From positions 62,001 to 126,000 of the forward strand of contig JAPOWV010000071.1 of the NCBI GenBank assembly GCA_026707445.1: 64,000 nucleotides of DNA, read 5' to 3'. Position numbers and translations under genes: made by a program. Numbering within the stretch: position 1 is the first letter of the stretch; every line of letters begins with the position of its first letter. The notes below the pieces were generated by a model that was not told where the DNA came from, ran no database searches, and saw nothing but the letters and a program-made list of their open reading frames with translations. This document shows positions 1 through 9,118 of the stretch, piece by piece. The stretch comes from Gammaproteobacteria bacterium (GTDB lineage: Bacteria; Pseudomonadota; Gammaproteobacteria; Steroidobacterales; Foliamicaceae).

Positions 1-1
1 G

Positions 2-961
2 CTGGCCGGGGAACTCGGCGCCCGCTCGGCCTGGATCAAGCGGGACGACATCAGCGGCGTAAAACACGGCGGCAACAAGCTGAGAAAGCTCGAGTTCCTG
101 CTGGCCGACGCGCTGGAGGGCGGTTACCGGGGCGTGCTGACGTACGGAGCCGTGGGATCCAACCACATTCTCTCCACCGCGCACGCGGCCCGCAGCCTCG
201 GCCTCGAGTGCTGCGGAATCGTCCGTCCCCAGCCGCCCACTCCCTACGTAGAGGAAACGCTTCGCTACCACCTCCTGCTGGGCACCCGGCTGGTGGCGGC
301 GGCCGACCGGGAGGCAACCGCTCGGGAGCGCAAGCGGCTGCTGGCCGAAGAGGGCGCCTGGTACGAGGTGCCGCTGGGGGGATCCTCGGCGCTGGGTTGT
401 CTGGGTTACGTCTGCGGCGCGCTCGAACTGGCCGGGCAGGTAAAGGCCGGGAAATGTCCCGCTCCCGACCTGATATACCTGCCGTGCGGTTCTTCCGGCA
501 GCACGCTGGGGCTCGACCTGGGACTTTCGCTGTCCGGCCTTTCCACGCGCATAGTCACCGCCCGCGTCGTGTCCGACAACATGACCTCGATGAGCAGAAT
601 CGGGTCGCTGGCGGAGCAGCTGAGACAACTGCTGGACGGCGTCTGCCCCCTGCCCGAGGACGAGCCCCTGAGTCGCGTGGAGTTTCGCACCGAGTTCCTG
701 GGTCCTGGCTATGCGCTGCCTACCGACGAGGCGCGCGCGGCCATCGAATTCATGAAGCAGCAAACAAACACGCATTTGGAGTACACCTACTCCGGGAAGG
801 GCGCCGCGGCCATGCTGAGCGACGGGCGCAAGGGACGGCACAAGGACCGCAACGTGCTGTTCTGGAACACCTACAACTCGCGGCCGGCGCCTGCCGACCT
901 GCCGCCCCTGGTCCGCGCCGAACTGCCCGAGGTGGTCCGGGCGAGTCTGCCGGCGGTTTAG
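2..961 (+). CDS. PLP-dependent D-cysteine desulfhydrase / ACC deaminase family protein (5' truncated)
   Basis: The window opens inside this gene; the frame is open from base 2 and no start is present. The visible N-terminus carries the family's PLP-lysine signature (HGGNKLRKLEF) after a KRDD motif, as in D-cysteine desulfhydrase and 1-aminocyclopropane-1-carboxylate deaminase. A Gly/Ser-rich phosphate-binding segment (LPCGSSGSTLG) follows mid-protein. Family members eliminate H2S from D-cysteine or deaminate ACC; sequence reading alone cannot tell these apart. The gene ends 25 bases before a TauE/SafE exporter, so a link to sulfur compounds is possible but is inference. About 319 residues are visible, so only a short N-terminal piece is missing from a family of about 330-340. 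Confidence 0.8.
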   Translation: MAGELGARSAWIKRDDISGVKHGGNKLRKLEFLLADALEGGYRGVLTYGAVGSNHILSTAHAARSLGLECCGIVRPQPPTPYVEETLRYHLLLGTRLVAAADREATARERKRLLAEEGAWYEVPLGGSSALGCLGYVCGALELAGQVKAGKCPAPDLIYLPCGSSGSTLGLDLGLSLSGLSTRIVTARVVSDNMTSMSRIGSLAEQLRQLLDGVCPLPEDEPLSRVEFRTEFLGPGYALPTDEARAAIEFMKQQTNTHLEYTYSGKGAAAMLSDGRKGRHKDRNVLFWNTYNSRPAPADLPPLVRAELPEVVRASLPAV

Positions 962-986
962 CCCGCATACTGCGCCAGTCCGCGCC

Positions 987-1742
987 GTGAGCGACTCGCT
1001 GCCGCCGGAATTCCTGCCGCTGCTGGCGCTGGCGGGCTGCGCGGCGGGTTTCTTGAACGTGATGGCGGGCGGCGGTTCGCTGCTCACGCTGCCGGTGCTG
1101 CTGCTGGCCGGCGTCCCGGCGCCGATCGCCAACGGAACCCTGCGCATATCCATCGTCGCGCAGAACCTGGTGGCGCTGGGCACCTTCCGGCGACACGGCT
1201 TCGGCGAACTGAAGGAAGCGCTGTTCCTGTCGCTGTTCGCCTGCGCCGGCGCCGTGGGCGGCGCGTCGCTGGGCGTGCGGATGAGCGGCCCGTGGTTTGA
1301 CCGCATCGTGGTCCTGACCATGGTGGTCTGCACACTGCTGATCCTGCGCCGCGGGAAGGCCGCTTCGGCGCCGGCCCTCGGCCCCGGCCGACGCTGGCTG
1401 GGCTACGCGGCATTGGTGTTTGCCGGCGCCTGGGGCGGCTTTATCCAGGTGGGCGTGGGGTTCCTTCTGATGCCGGCGCTCAATCGCATTCTCGGCATGG
1501 ACCTGGTGCGCGTGAACATGTACAAGGTCGTGATCATCCTGCCGTATACGGTACTGGCGCTGGCGATCTTTGCCTGGCAATCGGAAATCCTGTGGCTGGC
1601 GGGCCTGGCGCTGGCGATCGGCAATTCCACCGGGGGATGGCTGGGCGCACGGTTGACCGTATCCAGGGGAGAGCCGCTGATTCGCGCCGTTTTCCTCGTC
1701 GCCGTCGCGGCGATGGCCGCAAGCCTGCTGCTGCGAAGCTAA
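987..1742 (+). CDS. TauE/SafE family sulfite/organosulfonate exporter-like membrane protein
   Basis: This is a 251-residue polytopic membrane protein with about eight hydrophobic segments. The N-terminus has the family's Gly-rich pattern (NVMAGGGSLLTLPVLL) and the second half repeats a similar helix set (GGFIQVGVGFLLMPAL), the internal duplication typical of TauE/SafE. Family members export sulfite or sulfoacetate across the inner membrane; the substrate here is not known. The start is GTG at 987, 25 bases after the PLP enzyme on the same strand, so the two may be co-transcribed. The stop overlaps the tail of the convergent DUF4390 gene by 4 bases. Sulfite handling would fit the SoxC-type dehydrogenase at 48-49 kb. 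Confidence 0.85.
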   Translation: MSDSLPPEFLPLLALAGCAAGFLNVMAGGGSLLTLPVLLLAGVPAPIANGTLRISIVAQNLVALGTFRRHGFGELKEALFLSLFACAGAVGGASLGVRMSGPWFDRIVVLTMVVCTLLILRRGKAASAPALGPGRRWLGYAALVFAGAWGGFIQVGVGFLLMPALNRILGMDLVRVNMYKVVIILPYTVLALAIFAWQSEILWLAGLALAIGNSTGGWLGARLTVSRGEPLIRAVFLVAVAAMAASLLLRS

Positions 1743-2332
1743 GGCGTTACGGACCAGGTATAGGTCTGGCTGCGCAAAAAGAGGCCGAATCCGAGGCGGC
1801 CGGTTACGTTTCGGCTCCACCAGCCCGATTCCTCCGGAAACAGCCGCGCCTGCACGGAGAAAACATGCGGCAGCCCCGCCTGAAGTTCATCCCGGCGGGC
1901 CAGGGGCTGATCGGCCACGTAGCCGATCTTGCGCAGGGCGGAAAACATCGTGGCGAATTCCGCGCGGGCGTCGGCCGACGGGGAACTGACGACGAATCGT
2001 TCGGCCTCACGATCGAATTCGAGGTAAACGGTGCGCACCACACGGGCCAGCTGGCTGTCGGGGATCACGGCCCTTGGCCGGGCCACGGCGAACTCCACCT
2101 CGACCCTGAGCCTCAGTCCCGCGCGCAAGAGCCGCTCGGCTTCCGCATCCAGCTCGATGTCCACGCGCGTGGTGACCAGCCAGCTTCCTCCGTCCGCGCG
2201 CGCGTAGGCCAGACGCACATCAACCTCAGAGGCCGGGGCCGCCGTGGGAAGGCCGAGCAGGCAAACCAGCGCCAGCAGCCCGTGACGGGCGGGCGAATCA
2301 GGGAATCTGAAGCGGCTTCTCAAGCAGGGCAT
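1739..2332 (-). CDS. DUF4390 domain-containing exported protein
   Basis: This 197-residue protein has a hydrophobic N-terminal signal segment (LLALVCLLGLPTAAPAS) and then a beta-rich domain matching the DUF4390 pattern, including an IELDAEAERLLRAGL-type stretch and the C-terminal GLFLRSQTYTWSV end. Its function is unknown. In gammaproteobacteria DUF4390 genes regularly follow rsmB and precede a two-component histidine kinase; here it directly follows rsmB, overlapping it by 35 bases, but no kinase follows. It is probably exported to the periplasm and is the last gene of the def-fmt-rsmB operon. Confidence 0.75.
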   Translation of the reverse strand: MPCLRSRFRFPDSPARHGLLALVCLLGLPTAAPASEVDVRLAYARADGGSWLVTTRVDIELDAEAERLLRAGLRLRVEVEFAVARPRAVIPDSQLARVVRTVYLEFDREAERFVVSSPSADARAEFATMFSALRKIGYVADQPLARRDELQAGLPHVFSVQARLFPEESGWWSRNVTGRLGFGLFLRSQTYTWSVTP

Positions 2333-3635
2333 TGAAATGTCCGTCGGCGCAACGCCTCCCGGGCAGTGTGTGATAGCCGTGTCGCGTCAAGGGCAGCGCC
2401 CATCCCCCGGTTACGCTGCCGCAACTCCTCACTTCACGGGCCAGGCCCCTATTTTCGCCCAGAAAGCGCGCGATTACATCCCCGGTTTCTTCCGGCAACA
2501 CCGAGCAAACGCTGTACAGGAGGCGTCCGCCGGGCTTGAGCAGCGGCCAGAGGTTGTCGAGCAGCCGCCTCTGCACGCGGGCGAAAGGCCGAATGTCGTC
2601 ATCGCGGCGAAGGTGCTTGATGTCCGGATGGCGGCGAATGACGCCGGTCGTCGAACAGGGAGCGTCGACCAGAATGCGGTCGAAAGCGACACCGTCGAAC
2701 CACTCCGCGGGACGCAGGGCGTCGGCGCACCGAACGGTGGCGCTCAAGCCGAGCCGCGCGAGATTCTCTTCGAGCCGCGCAAGCCGTTCGCCATCGATAT
2801 CCAGCGCCACCAACTCGCCCGGATCCGGGCACAACTCCAGCAATTGCGCGGTCTTGCCGCCTGGCGCCGCGCAGGCGTCCAGGACCCGCATGCCGGGGCG
2901 AATGCCGAGCAGGGGCGCCGCCAGTTGCGCGCCGGCGTCCTGAACCGACACCAGGCCTTCGGTAAAACCGGGCACATGGCGGACCGGCCCCGGAGGATCG
3001 AGCCGCAGCGCGGCCGGCAGATCGTCAGGCAGACCGAAACGCCACGGGCCGGCGTCGGATGCCTGCCCCCGGTATGCCTTGCGCCCGGTCCTTGTGCGAT
3101 TGACCCGCAGCCACATTGGCGGCTTGCGGTTGCCGGCCCGCAGAATCGAACGCCAGTGGCCCGGCCATGCGGCCCGCAATCGGCGGATCAGCCACCCCGG
3201 ATGCGAATAGCGCCCCTCAAGGCTGCTGTCGGCCGCCTTCTCCAGTCGATGGCTTTCGCGCAGGTAGCGGCGCAGGACCGCGTTGACCGCTCGCGCCGGG
3301 GCCGGCCCGAGCAGCGCCTTGCCCGCGGAAACGCACGAACTCACGGCGGCATGGTCCGGTATCCGCGTGCGGACAAGCTGGAAAAGTCCGACGGACAGGA
3401 GCGCACCGAGTTTGCCGGACGGGCGCGGCCGATCCATCAGTCTCTCCAGCAACTGCGCGTGCCGGTGGTGCCAGCGCAGCGCCCCCAGCGCCAGCTCCGA
3501 AGCCAATGCCTGCCGCTCGGGCGTCAGTTCCGAATATCCGGCTGCGTCGAGTGCGCGCGGGTAGCTTCGTCCCTGCAGTACGCCGTACACGGCCAGCGCG
3601 CTTACCCGACGCGGCCCGGCGCCGGTCCCGTTCAC
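2298..3635 (-). CDS. rsmB: 16S rRNA (cytosine(967)-C(5))-methyltransferase RsmB
   Basis: This 445-residue protein methylates C967 of 16S rRNA using S-adenosylmethionine. The N-terminal third is a NusB-like RNA-binding domain (ALASELALGALRWHHRHAQL). The C-terminal Rossmann methyltransferase has the SAM loop DACAAPGGKTAQL, the catalytic-cysteine motif VDAPCSTTGVIRRHPD and the second cysteine in YSVCSVLPEE. I chose the GTG at 3635 because its GTGA overlaps the fmt stop codon exactly, giving translational coupling and a normal family length. The open frame extends further upstream only because it runs inside fmt. It forms an operon with def and fmt, as in many gammaproteobacteria. Confidence 0.92.
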   Translation of the reverse strand: MNGTGAGPRRVSALAVYGVLQGRSYPRALDAAGYSELTPERQALASELALGALRWHHRHAQLLERLMDRPRPSGKLGALLSVGLFQLVRTRIPDHAAVSSCVSAGKALLGPAPARAVNAVLRRYLRESHRLEKAADSSLEGRYSHPGWLIRRLRAAWPGHWRSILRAGNRKPPMWLRVNRTRTGRKAYRGQASDAGPWRFGLPDDLPAALRLDPPGPVRHVPGFTEGLVSVQDAGAQLAAPLLGIRPGMRVLDACAAPGGKTAQLLELCPDPGELVALDIDGERLARLEENLARLGLSATVRCADALRPAEWFDGVAFDRILVDAPCSTTGVIRRHPDIKHLRRDDDIRPFARVQRRLLDNLWPLLKPGGRLLYSVCSVLPEETGDVIARFLGENRGLAREVRSCGSVTGGWALPLTRHGYHTLPGRRCADGHFNALLEKPLQIP

Positions 3636-4567
3636 GTCAGTACCGCTTCGGCCAGAGGGGCGCCGCGTGCCGCGTCGCGTGCGGGCATGCGGCGGCGGCC
3701 CGGTAACTGGACCTCCCGCACCCGCAACACGCCGGAGACGGTCGCCACGTCCATCCCGTCGCGGGAAATACTTACGACCCGGCCCGGCTTGCCGCCGGCG
3801 CCGTCCAGTGCATTCGCCTGCCAAAGGCGCAGCGGCCTGTCGCCCCACATCGCGTGCGCGACCGGCCATGGATCGAACGCGAGCACGCAACGGGCCAGCG
3901 ATTTTGCTGGCCTGGTCCAGTCAAGGCGGCCCTGCCGCTTGGTGATCATCGGCGCGTAACTGGACAGGGCCGCATCCTGCGGCATCGCTTCAAGCTCTCC
4001 GGCCAGGATTGCAGGAAGCTGCTCGAGCAGCAGATCGGCGCCCAGCCCGGCAAGACGCCGCTCCAGCGTCCCCGTGGTTTCATGCGGCTCAATGCGGGTG
4101 CGCCGGGCGGCCAGCAGCGGACCCGTGTCCAGGCCGGCATCCATTTGCATCAGCGTGACCCCCGTATGGCTGTCGCCGGCCAGGATCGCCGCCGCGACGG
4201 GCGAGGCGCCGCGCCAACGGGGCAGCAGCGACGCATGAATGTTGACCGCACCCCGTGGGCATGCCTCAAGCGCGTCAGCCGGCAGGACCGAACCGTAGGC
4301 CGCTACCACCAGCAGGTCCGCGCCGAAGTCCTCAAGCCGCCGCATCAATGACGCGTCATTCCAGCTTCCGGGCTGCAGCAGGGTCAACCCGGCCTCCCGC
4401 GCCCATCCGCTGACCGGCGAGGCGGTGATCCTGCGCCCACGGCCGGCGGCGCGGTCGGGCCGGGTGATCACGGCGGAAATGGCATGGCCCGCGCCGTGCA
4501 GGGCGCGCAGCGCCGCCAGCGCAAAATCCGGCGTGCCTGCAAACAGTAGTTTGGCAGGCGCGGTCAT
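3632..4567 (-). CDS. fmt: methionyl-tRNA formyltransferase
   Basis: Fmt formylates the amino group of methionyl initiator tRNA using 10-formyl-tetrahydrofolate. The protein has 311 residues, the usual length. It begins with the Rossmann strand KLLFAGTPDFALAAL and carries the catalytic signature HASLLPRWRGASP. The C-terminal tRNA-binding OB domain follows, with VLAFDPWPVAHAMWG at the junction. It lies 24 bases downstream of def, whose product removes the formyl group after translation, and overlaps rsmB. All three are on the minus strand and probably share one promoter upstream of def. Confidence 0.95.
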   Translation of the reverse strand: MTAPAKLLFAGTPDFALAALRALHGAGHAISAVITRPDRAAGRGRRITASPVSGWAREAGLTLLQPGSWNDASLMRRLEDFGADLLVVAAYGSVLPADALEACPRGAVNIHASLLPRWRGASPVAAAILAGDSHTGVTLMQMDAGLDTGPLLAARRTRIEPHETTGTLERRLAGLGADLLLEQLPAILAGELEAMPQDAALSSYAPMITKRQGRLDWTRPAKSLARCVLAFDPWPVAHAMWGDRPLRLWQANALDGAGGKPGRVVSISRDGMDVATVSGVLRVREVQLPGRRRMPARDAARGAPLAEAVLT

Positions 4568-4591
4568 GGTGAAGCGACAGGGAAGGTCGCG

Positions 4592-5113
4592 CTAAAACTC
4601 CAGGACGGCGGGCTTGCCGGTCCGCTCGGCCTTCTCCAGGCGTTTGCGCAACATGCGGCGCTTCAGCGGCGACAGGTAGTCGATGAACAGCTTGCCGTCC
4701 AAGTGATCGATCTCGTGCTGAATGCAGATCGAAGCCAGTCCCTCCAGTTCCTCGTCCACCGGTTCCATTTCGGGCGTATATGCCCGGACCTTCACCCGCT
4801 CGGCGCGCGGCACCTCGGCGGTGAATTCGGGCACCGACAAACAGCCCTCCTCGCTCACCACGTCGCCCTCCGAGGAAACGATCTCCGGGTTGACATAGCA
4901 ACGGGGCGTATCGCGCTCCTCCGATACATCCATGACCAGCACGCGCTCGGCGACGTTCACCTGGATCGCCGCAAGACCCACGCCCCCGGATGCGTACATG
5001 GTCTCCAGCATGTCGTCGGCCAGGCGCCGCAACCGCTCGCTGGCCACCGCGACCGGCCTGGCCTTGCGACGCAGCCGGCGGTCCGGAAACTTCAGTATTC
5101 GCAGTTCCGCCAT
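4592..5113 (-). CDS. def: peptide deformylase
   Basis: This 173-residue metalloenzyme removes the N-formyl group from nascent proteins. All three family motifs are intact: GVGLAAIQVN (motif I), EGCLSVP (motif II, metal-binding Cys) and QHEIDHLDGK (motif III, two metal-binding His and catalytic Glu). It is the first gene of the def-fmt-rsmB-DUF4390 minus-strand operon. It diverges from dprA across a 61-base intergenic region that must hold both promoters. Confidence 0.95.
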   Translation of the reverse strand: MAELRILKFPDRRLRRKARPVAVASERLRRLADDMLETMYASGGVGLAAIQVNVAERVLVMDVSEERDTPRCYVNPEIVSSEGDVVSEEGCLSVPEFTAEVPRAERVKVRAYTPEMEPVDEELEGLASICIQHEIDHLDGKLFIDYLSPLKRRMLRKRLEKAERTGKPAVLEF

Positions 5114-5139
5114 GGGTACGGTGTCTAGTGTCGTGAATG

Positions 5140-5148
5140 TGGTATTTT
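5140..5148 (+). promoter_or_regulatory. candidate extended -10 promoter element for dprA
   Basis: The bases TGGTATTTT fit an extended -10 element (TGn followed by TATTTT). It sits 26 bases before the dprA ATG, with a GAAGGA ribosome-binding sequence (5161-5166) between. It lies within a short inverted repeat (TGTGG...CCACA, 5138-5154). No good -35 is visible, as expected for extended -10 promoters. Predicted by eye only. Confidence 0.35.
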
Positions 5149-5174
5149 CCCACAGTCACCGAAGGATTTCCCGC

Positions 5175-6260
5175 ATGGAAGCAGAACCCTGGATTACCCT
5201 CCAATTGTGTCCCGCGCTGTCGCCATTGCTGCGGCGCAGGCTGCTCAAGCGCTACGGCGATGCCCGCGCCGTCATTGCCGCGCCGGGCGCCGAATTGCTC
5301 GAAGCCGGCCTGAAGCCATCCGTACTGAATTGGCTTCGGCAGCCGGACCCCGCCGTGATCGCTCCCTGTCTTGACTGGCTCGCCGGCGAAGGCGCTCATC
5401 TGGTCCCGTTCACCGACGAACGCTTTCCTCCGCTATTGCGCGAGATTGACGATCCGCCCGCGGCGCTGTTCGTCCTGGGACAGGTTGCCGCGCTGGCCGA
5501 ACCTCAGTTGGCAATCGTGGGCAGCCGCGCGGCAACGCCCCTGGGACGATCGACCGCGATGGACTTTTCCCGCGCGCTGGCGCGCCGCGGCCTGTCCATC
5601 GCCAGCGGGCTGGCGGAAGGCATCGATGCGGCCGCACACGAAGCGGCCCTGGATTGCGGCGGCATCACCGTCGGCGTGTGCGCCACGGGTCTGGACCGCG
5701 TCTATCCGCGGCGCAACGAGGAACTGGCGCGCCGCATCGCCGCCGCCGGCGCACTGATTTCGGAAAATCCGCCGGGGATCGAGTTGCAGCAATGGATGTT
5801 TCCGCGCCGTAACCGGATCATCAGCGGCATGTCGGCGGGCGTCCTGGTTGTTGAAGCGGCCGCACGCTCCGGGGCGCGCACTACGGCCCGCGCCGCGGCC
5901 GAGCAGGGCCGGGAGGTATTCGCCGTGCCCGGCTCGATACACAGCCCGCAGTCACGAGGCTGCCACGCCCTGATCCGCGACGGCGCCAAGCTGGTTGAGC
6001 GGCCCGGCGACGTGCTGGAAGAGCTGCCGGCCCTGCTGCAGATCGGCACCGCGGAATCGCTGGCGCAGGCGGCGCTCGAACCCACTCCCGGAGAACTGCC
6101 GCTGGTGGGCGGGCTGCTGCGGCAGGGACCCTTGGGCATGGACGAACTCGTGCGCCAGACGGGGCTGGACGCGTCCAAGCTTTCCGCGGCACTCACGCGT
6201 CTCGAACTCGAGGGCCGCGTACATTCGCTGCCGGGCGGCCGGTTTCAATACGGCCGCTGA
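5175..6260 (+). CDS. dprA: DNA-processing protein DprA (Smf)
   Basis: DprA protects incoming single-stranded DNA and loads RecA during natural transformation. This 361-residue protein has the Rossmann-like DprA core with AIVGSRAATPLGRS, SGLAEGIDAAAHEAAL and the FPRRNRIISGMS motif. It ends in a winged-helix domain (about residues 300-361, RQTGLDASKLSAALTRLELEG). I chose the ATG at 5175, preceded by GAAGGA, because it gives the normal N-terminal helical region; an ATG at 4932 would run back through def. Together with comM at 34-36 kb it suggests competence, although no uptake machinery is in the window. E. coli has smg between dprA and topA; it is absent here. Confidence 0.93.
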   Translation: MEAEPWITLQLCPALSPLLRRRLLKRYGDARAVIAAPGAELLEAGLKPSVLNWLRQPDPAVIAPCLDWLAGEGAHLVPFTDERFPPLLREIDDPPAALFVLGQVAALAEPQLAIVGSRAATPLGRSTAMDFSRALARRGLSIASGLAEGIDAAAHEAALDCGGITVGVCATGLDRVYPRRNEELARRIAAAGALISENPPGIELQQWMFPRRNRIISGMSAGVLVVEAAARSGARTTARAAAEQGREVFAVPGSIHSPQSRGCHALIRDGAKLVERPGDVLEELPALLQIGTAESLAQAALEPTPGELPLVGGLLRQGPLGMDELVRQTGLDASKLSAALTRLELEGRVHSLPGGRFQYGR

Positions 6261-6364
6261 ACAGTGCTAGGATGCGCGCTCGATTTCAGTAGACTCAGGT
6301 TAGTAGAGCGCAACAGCCAGATGATTCCGTCCAGGACAAACCGGCCCATGCAGGTCCTCCGCAC

Positions 6365-9118
6365 GTGACGCGCGCCGCCAACGGAAAGGCCGCCGGGGGC
6401 CTTATCGTGGTCGAATCTCCCGCCAAGGCGCGGACGCTGCAACGCTATCTCGGCAAGGACTATCGCGTGCTGGCCTGCAACGGGCATGTACGGGATCTGA
6501 AGAGCGGCGGCCTGTCGATCGACACCAGGAAGGACTTCGCGATGGAGTTCGAGCCGGTGGAGAGTTCGAAAGCGGCGGTGGCGCGTATCCGCAGCGCGCT
6601 GGCCAGGATGCCCGCGCTGTATCTCGCCACCGACCCGGACCGCGAGGGCGAGGCCATCGCCTGGCACCTGCTGGAGATGTTGTCCGATGCGGGGGCGCTC
6701 GAAGACAAGCAGGTTCACCGGGTGGCCTTCAACCAGATCACCCGCAGCGCGGTCAACAATGCCGTCGACGATCCCCGCGACGTGTCCATGCCGCTGGTGG
6801 AGGCCCAGAAGGCCCGGCGCTGCATGGACCGGCTGCTCGGCTTCACCCTTTCGCCGCTGTTGTCGCGGATACTCACGCGCGGCCTTTCGGCGGGCCGCGT
6901 GCAGAGCCCCGCCCTCAAGCTGATCGTGGAGCGGGAAAAGGAAATCGAGGCGTTCAGGCCGCGCGAATACTGGACCATCACCGCGCATCTCGGCAAGGAC
7001 GGCCAGGAGTTCGAAGCCGCTCTGGTGGAGCTGAACGGCGAGAAACTGAAAAAGTTTTCTCTGGGCGATTCCGCGGCAACCGAGCAGGCCCGCGACGCGC
7101 TCCTGGCGGCGATGCGGGAGGGCGCAACGGGCGATGGGCCCGGAGCGTTGACCGTAGCGAACGTCACGCCAACCCGGGCCAGGCGCGGTCCGCCCCCTCC
7201 GTTCACGACCTCGACCATGCAGCAGTCCGCTTCCCGCCAGCTCGGCATGCAGGCGCAACGCACGATGCGAGTGGCCCAGTCGCTGTACGAGGGCGTCGAT
7301 ACGGGCAGCGGGGCAGTCGGACTGATCACCTACATGCGCACCGATTCCGTGCAGATGGCGCGTGAAGCGGTGCAGGAGATCCGTGAATACGTCGGCAGCG
7401 AGCTGGGCGCCGATTTTGTTCCCAAGTCGCCGCGCCGGTACCGCACCAAGACCCGCAACGCGCAGGAGGCGCATGAAGCGATCCGGCCCACCAGCATTGC
7501 GCGCACGCCGGAAACGCTCAAGAGCCGCCTGGATTCCGATCAGTACCGCCTGTACGACATCATCTGGCGGCGTGCCGTGGCCAGCCAGATGAGCGACGCA
7601 CTGTATGACCGCGTCAGCGCGGAGTTCACTCCGGGCAAGGCATCGGCGGACGCCACGGAGACAACCCCGGCGGGCCGCTTCCGGGCCACCGGCAATACGC
7701 TCGCGCATCCGGGCTTTCTCAAGGTCCTGGCGCGTTCGGCGGACGGCAGGGACAAGGCGCTGCCGCCGCTCGCCAAAGGAGAAACGCTCGATGTGCGCGA
7801 CCTTGCCACCGAACAGCATTTCACCGAGCCGCCACCGCGCTACACCGAGGCAAGCCTGGTCAAGGCGTTGGAAGACCACGGCATCGGACGGCCTTCCACC
7901 TACGCCGAGACCCTGCGCAAAATCCGCGACCGTGAATACGCGGTCATGGAAAAACGCAATTTCGCGCCTACCCAGAAAGGCAGGATGGTGGCCGACTTCC
8001 TCACCCGTCATTTCAACGATTACGTCGACTACGACTTCACCGCCGGCATGGAGGAGTCCCTGGACGCCGTGGCCAACGGGGAGAAACACTGGGTCCCGGT
8101 AATGGACGAGTTCTGGGGCCACTACTCGGAGCAGCTCGCCGAGAAAAAGCGCACCCTCAAGGGCATTGAGGAACGCCCGAGCCGGCTGCTCGGCGAACAT
8201 CCGGAAAGCGGCGAAGCCGTCTACGCGCGGCTGGGCCCCTACGGGTACTTCGTGCAACTCGGTGAGCGCACGGAGGACCATCGGCCCCCGGTGGCCACGC
8301 TGCGCGAGGGCTTCAAGTACGAGGACGTCACGCTGGAACAAGCGCTGGAATTGCTGCGCGGACCGCGCCAGCTGGGAACGGACCCGGCCACCGGCCAGCC
8401 TGTCTATGCCGGCAGCGGACGCAACGGGCCCTACGTGCAACTCGGCGAGAGAGGCGGCGAGGAGAAACCGAAATATGCCTCGCTGACCGACGGACTGAGC
8501 GAGGAGTCGGTGACCCTGGAGGAGGCCCTGAAGCTGCTTTCACTGCCGCGCGAGTTGGGGCCGCACCCGGAGACCGGCGCCATGGTCTATGCGGGTCGCG
8601 GGCGCCTGGGACCGTTCGTGCAACTCGGCGAGCGCGGAAAGGAAAAACCGAAGTACGCCTCGCTGCCGCCCGACGTCTCTCCCTACACGGTGGCGCTGGA
8701 TGAGGCGGTGGCCCTGCTCCGCCTGCCGCGCAGGCTGGGAGAACATCCGGACAACGGACGGCCCGTTTATGTCGGCTGTGGGGTCAAGGGACCGTATGTC
8801 CAGATCGGGGAGCGCGGCGGCAAGACGCGGCCCAGGTATATCCGCCTGCCAAAGCCGCATTCGGTGTTCACGCTTACGCTGGAGGAAGCCCTCAAGGTGC
8901 AGCCGGCCCGGCGCGGAAAGCGCCCGGCGATCAGGGAATTCGAGGACGGCGGAATCCGGATACTGGCTGGCCGCTACGGACCGTACGTGACCGACGGATC
9001 ACGCAACGCTTCGGTGCCGCGCGGGCAGGACCCCGCCGCCCTGTCGCTCGAGCAGTGCCGCGAACTTCTGAAGAATGCGCCGAAGAAAGGATCACGAAAA
9101 AGGTCGGCGCGCCGCTGA
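6365..9118 (+). CDS. topA: type IA DNA topoisomerase I with five C-terminal repeats
   Basis: TopA relaxes negatively supercoiled DNA. This 917-residue protein starts at GTG and has an intact catalytic core: Toprim glutamate in VVESPAKARTL, metal-binding DPDREGEAIAWHL, and the active-site tyrosine at residue 323 in GLITYMRTDS. The conserved GIGRPSTYAETL follows. The C-terminus (about residue 600 onward) holds five copies of a topoisomerase C-terminal repeat. Each contains a GPYVQLGER-like strand, centred near residues 622, 684, 746, 807 and 869, so the period is about 62 residues. The E. coli-type Cys4 zinc ribbons are absent. The protein ends in a Lys/Arg-rich tail. tsaC begins inside its last codons. 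Confidence 0.95.
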   Translation: MTRAANGKAAGGLIVVESPAKARTLQRYLGKDYRVLACNGHVRDLKSGGLSIDTRKDFAMEFEPVESSKAAVARIRSALARMPALYLATDPDREGEAIAWHLLEMLSDAGALEDKQVHRVAFNQITRSAVNNAVDDPRDVSMPLVEAQKARRCMDRLLGFTLSPLLSRILTRGLSAGRVQSPALKLIVEREKEIEAFRPREYWTITAHLGKDGQEFEAALVELNGEKLKKFSLGDSAATEQARDALLAAMREGATGDGPGALTVANVTPTRARRGPPPPFTTSTMQQSASRQLGMQAQRTMRVAQSLYEGVDTGSGAVGLITYMRTDSVQMAREAVQEIREYVGSELGADFVPKSPRRYRTKTRNAQEAHEAIRPTSIARTPETLKSRLDSDQYRLYDIIWRRAVASQMSDALYDRVSAEFTPGKASADATETTPAGRFRATGNTLAHPGFLKVLARSADGRDKALPPLAKGETLDVRDLATEQHFTEPPPRYTEASLVKALEDHGIGRPSTYAETLRKIRDREYAVMEKRNFAPTQKGRMVADFLTRHFNDYVDYDFTAGMEESLDAVANGEKHWVPVMDEFWGHYSEQLAEKKRTLKGIEERPSRLLGEHPESGEAVYARLGPYGYFVQLGERTEDHRPPVATLREGFKYEDVTLEQALELLRGPRQLGTDPATGQPVYAGSGRNGPYVQLGERGGEEKPKYASLTDGLSEESVTLEEALKLLSLPRELGPHPETGAMVYAGRGRLGPFVQLGERGKEKPKYASLPPDVSPYTVALDEAVALLRLPRRLGEHPDNGRPVYVGCGVKGPYVQIGERGGKTRPRYIRLPKPHSVFTLTLEEALKVQPARRGKRPAIREFEDGGIRILAGRYGPYVTDGSRNASVPRGQDPAALSLEQCRELLKNAPKKGSRKRSARR

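Noticed and set aside
2337-3959. 540-codon plus-strand open frame opposite rsmB and fmt
   Set aside because: Antisense to two well-supported genes; Gln/Arg/Pro-rich low-complexity translation.
5138-5154. TGTGG...CCACA repeat near dprA as a DnaA-binding site
   Set aside because: The flanking bases do not match the DnaA-box consensus; the sequence is better explained as an extended -10 promoter.
6245-8440. 731-codon minus-strand open frame opposite topA
   Set aside because: It lies fully within conserved topA codons with shadow-type composition and no recognisable domain.
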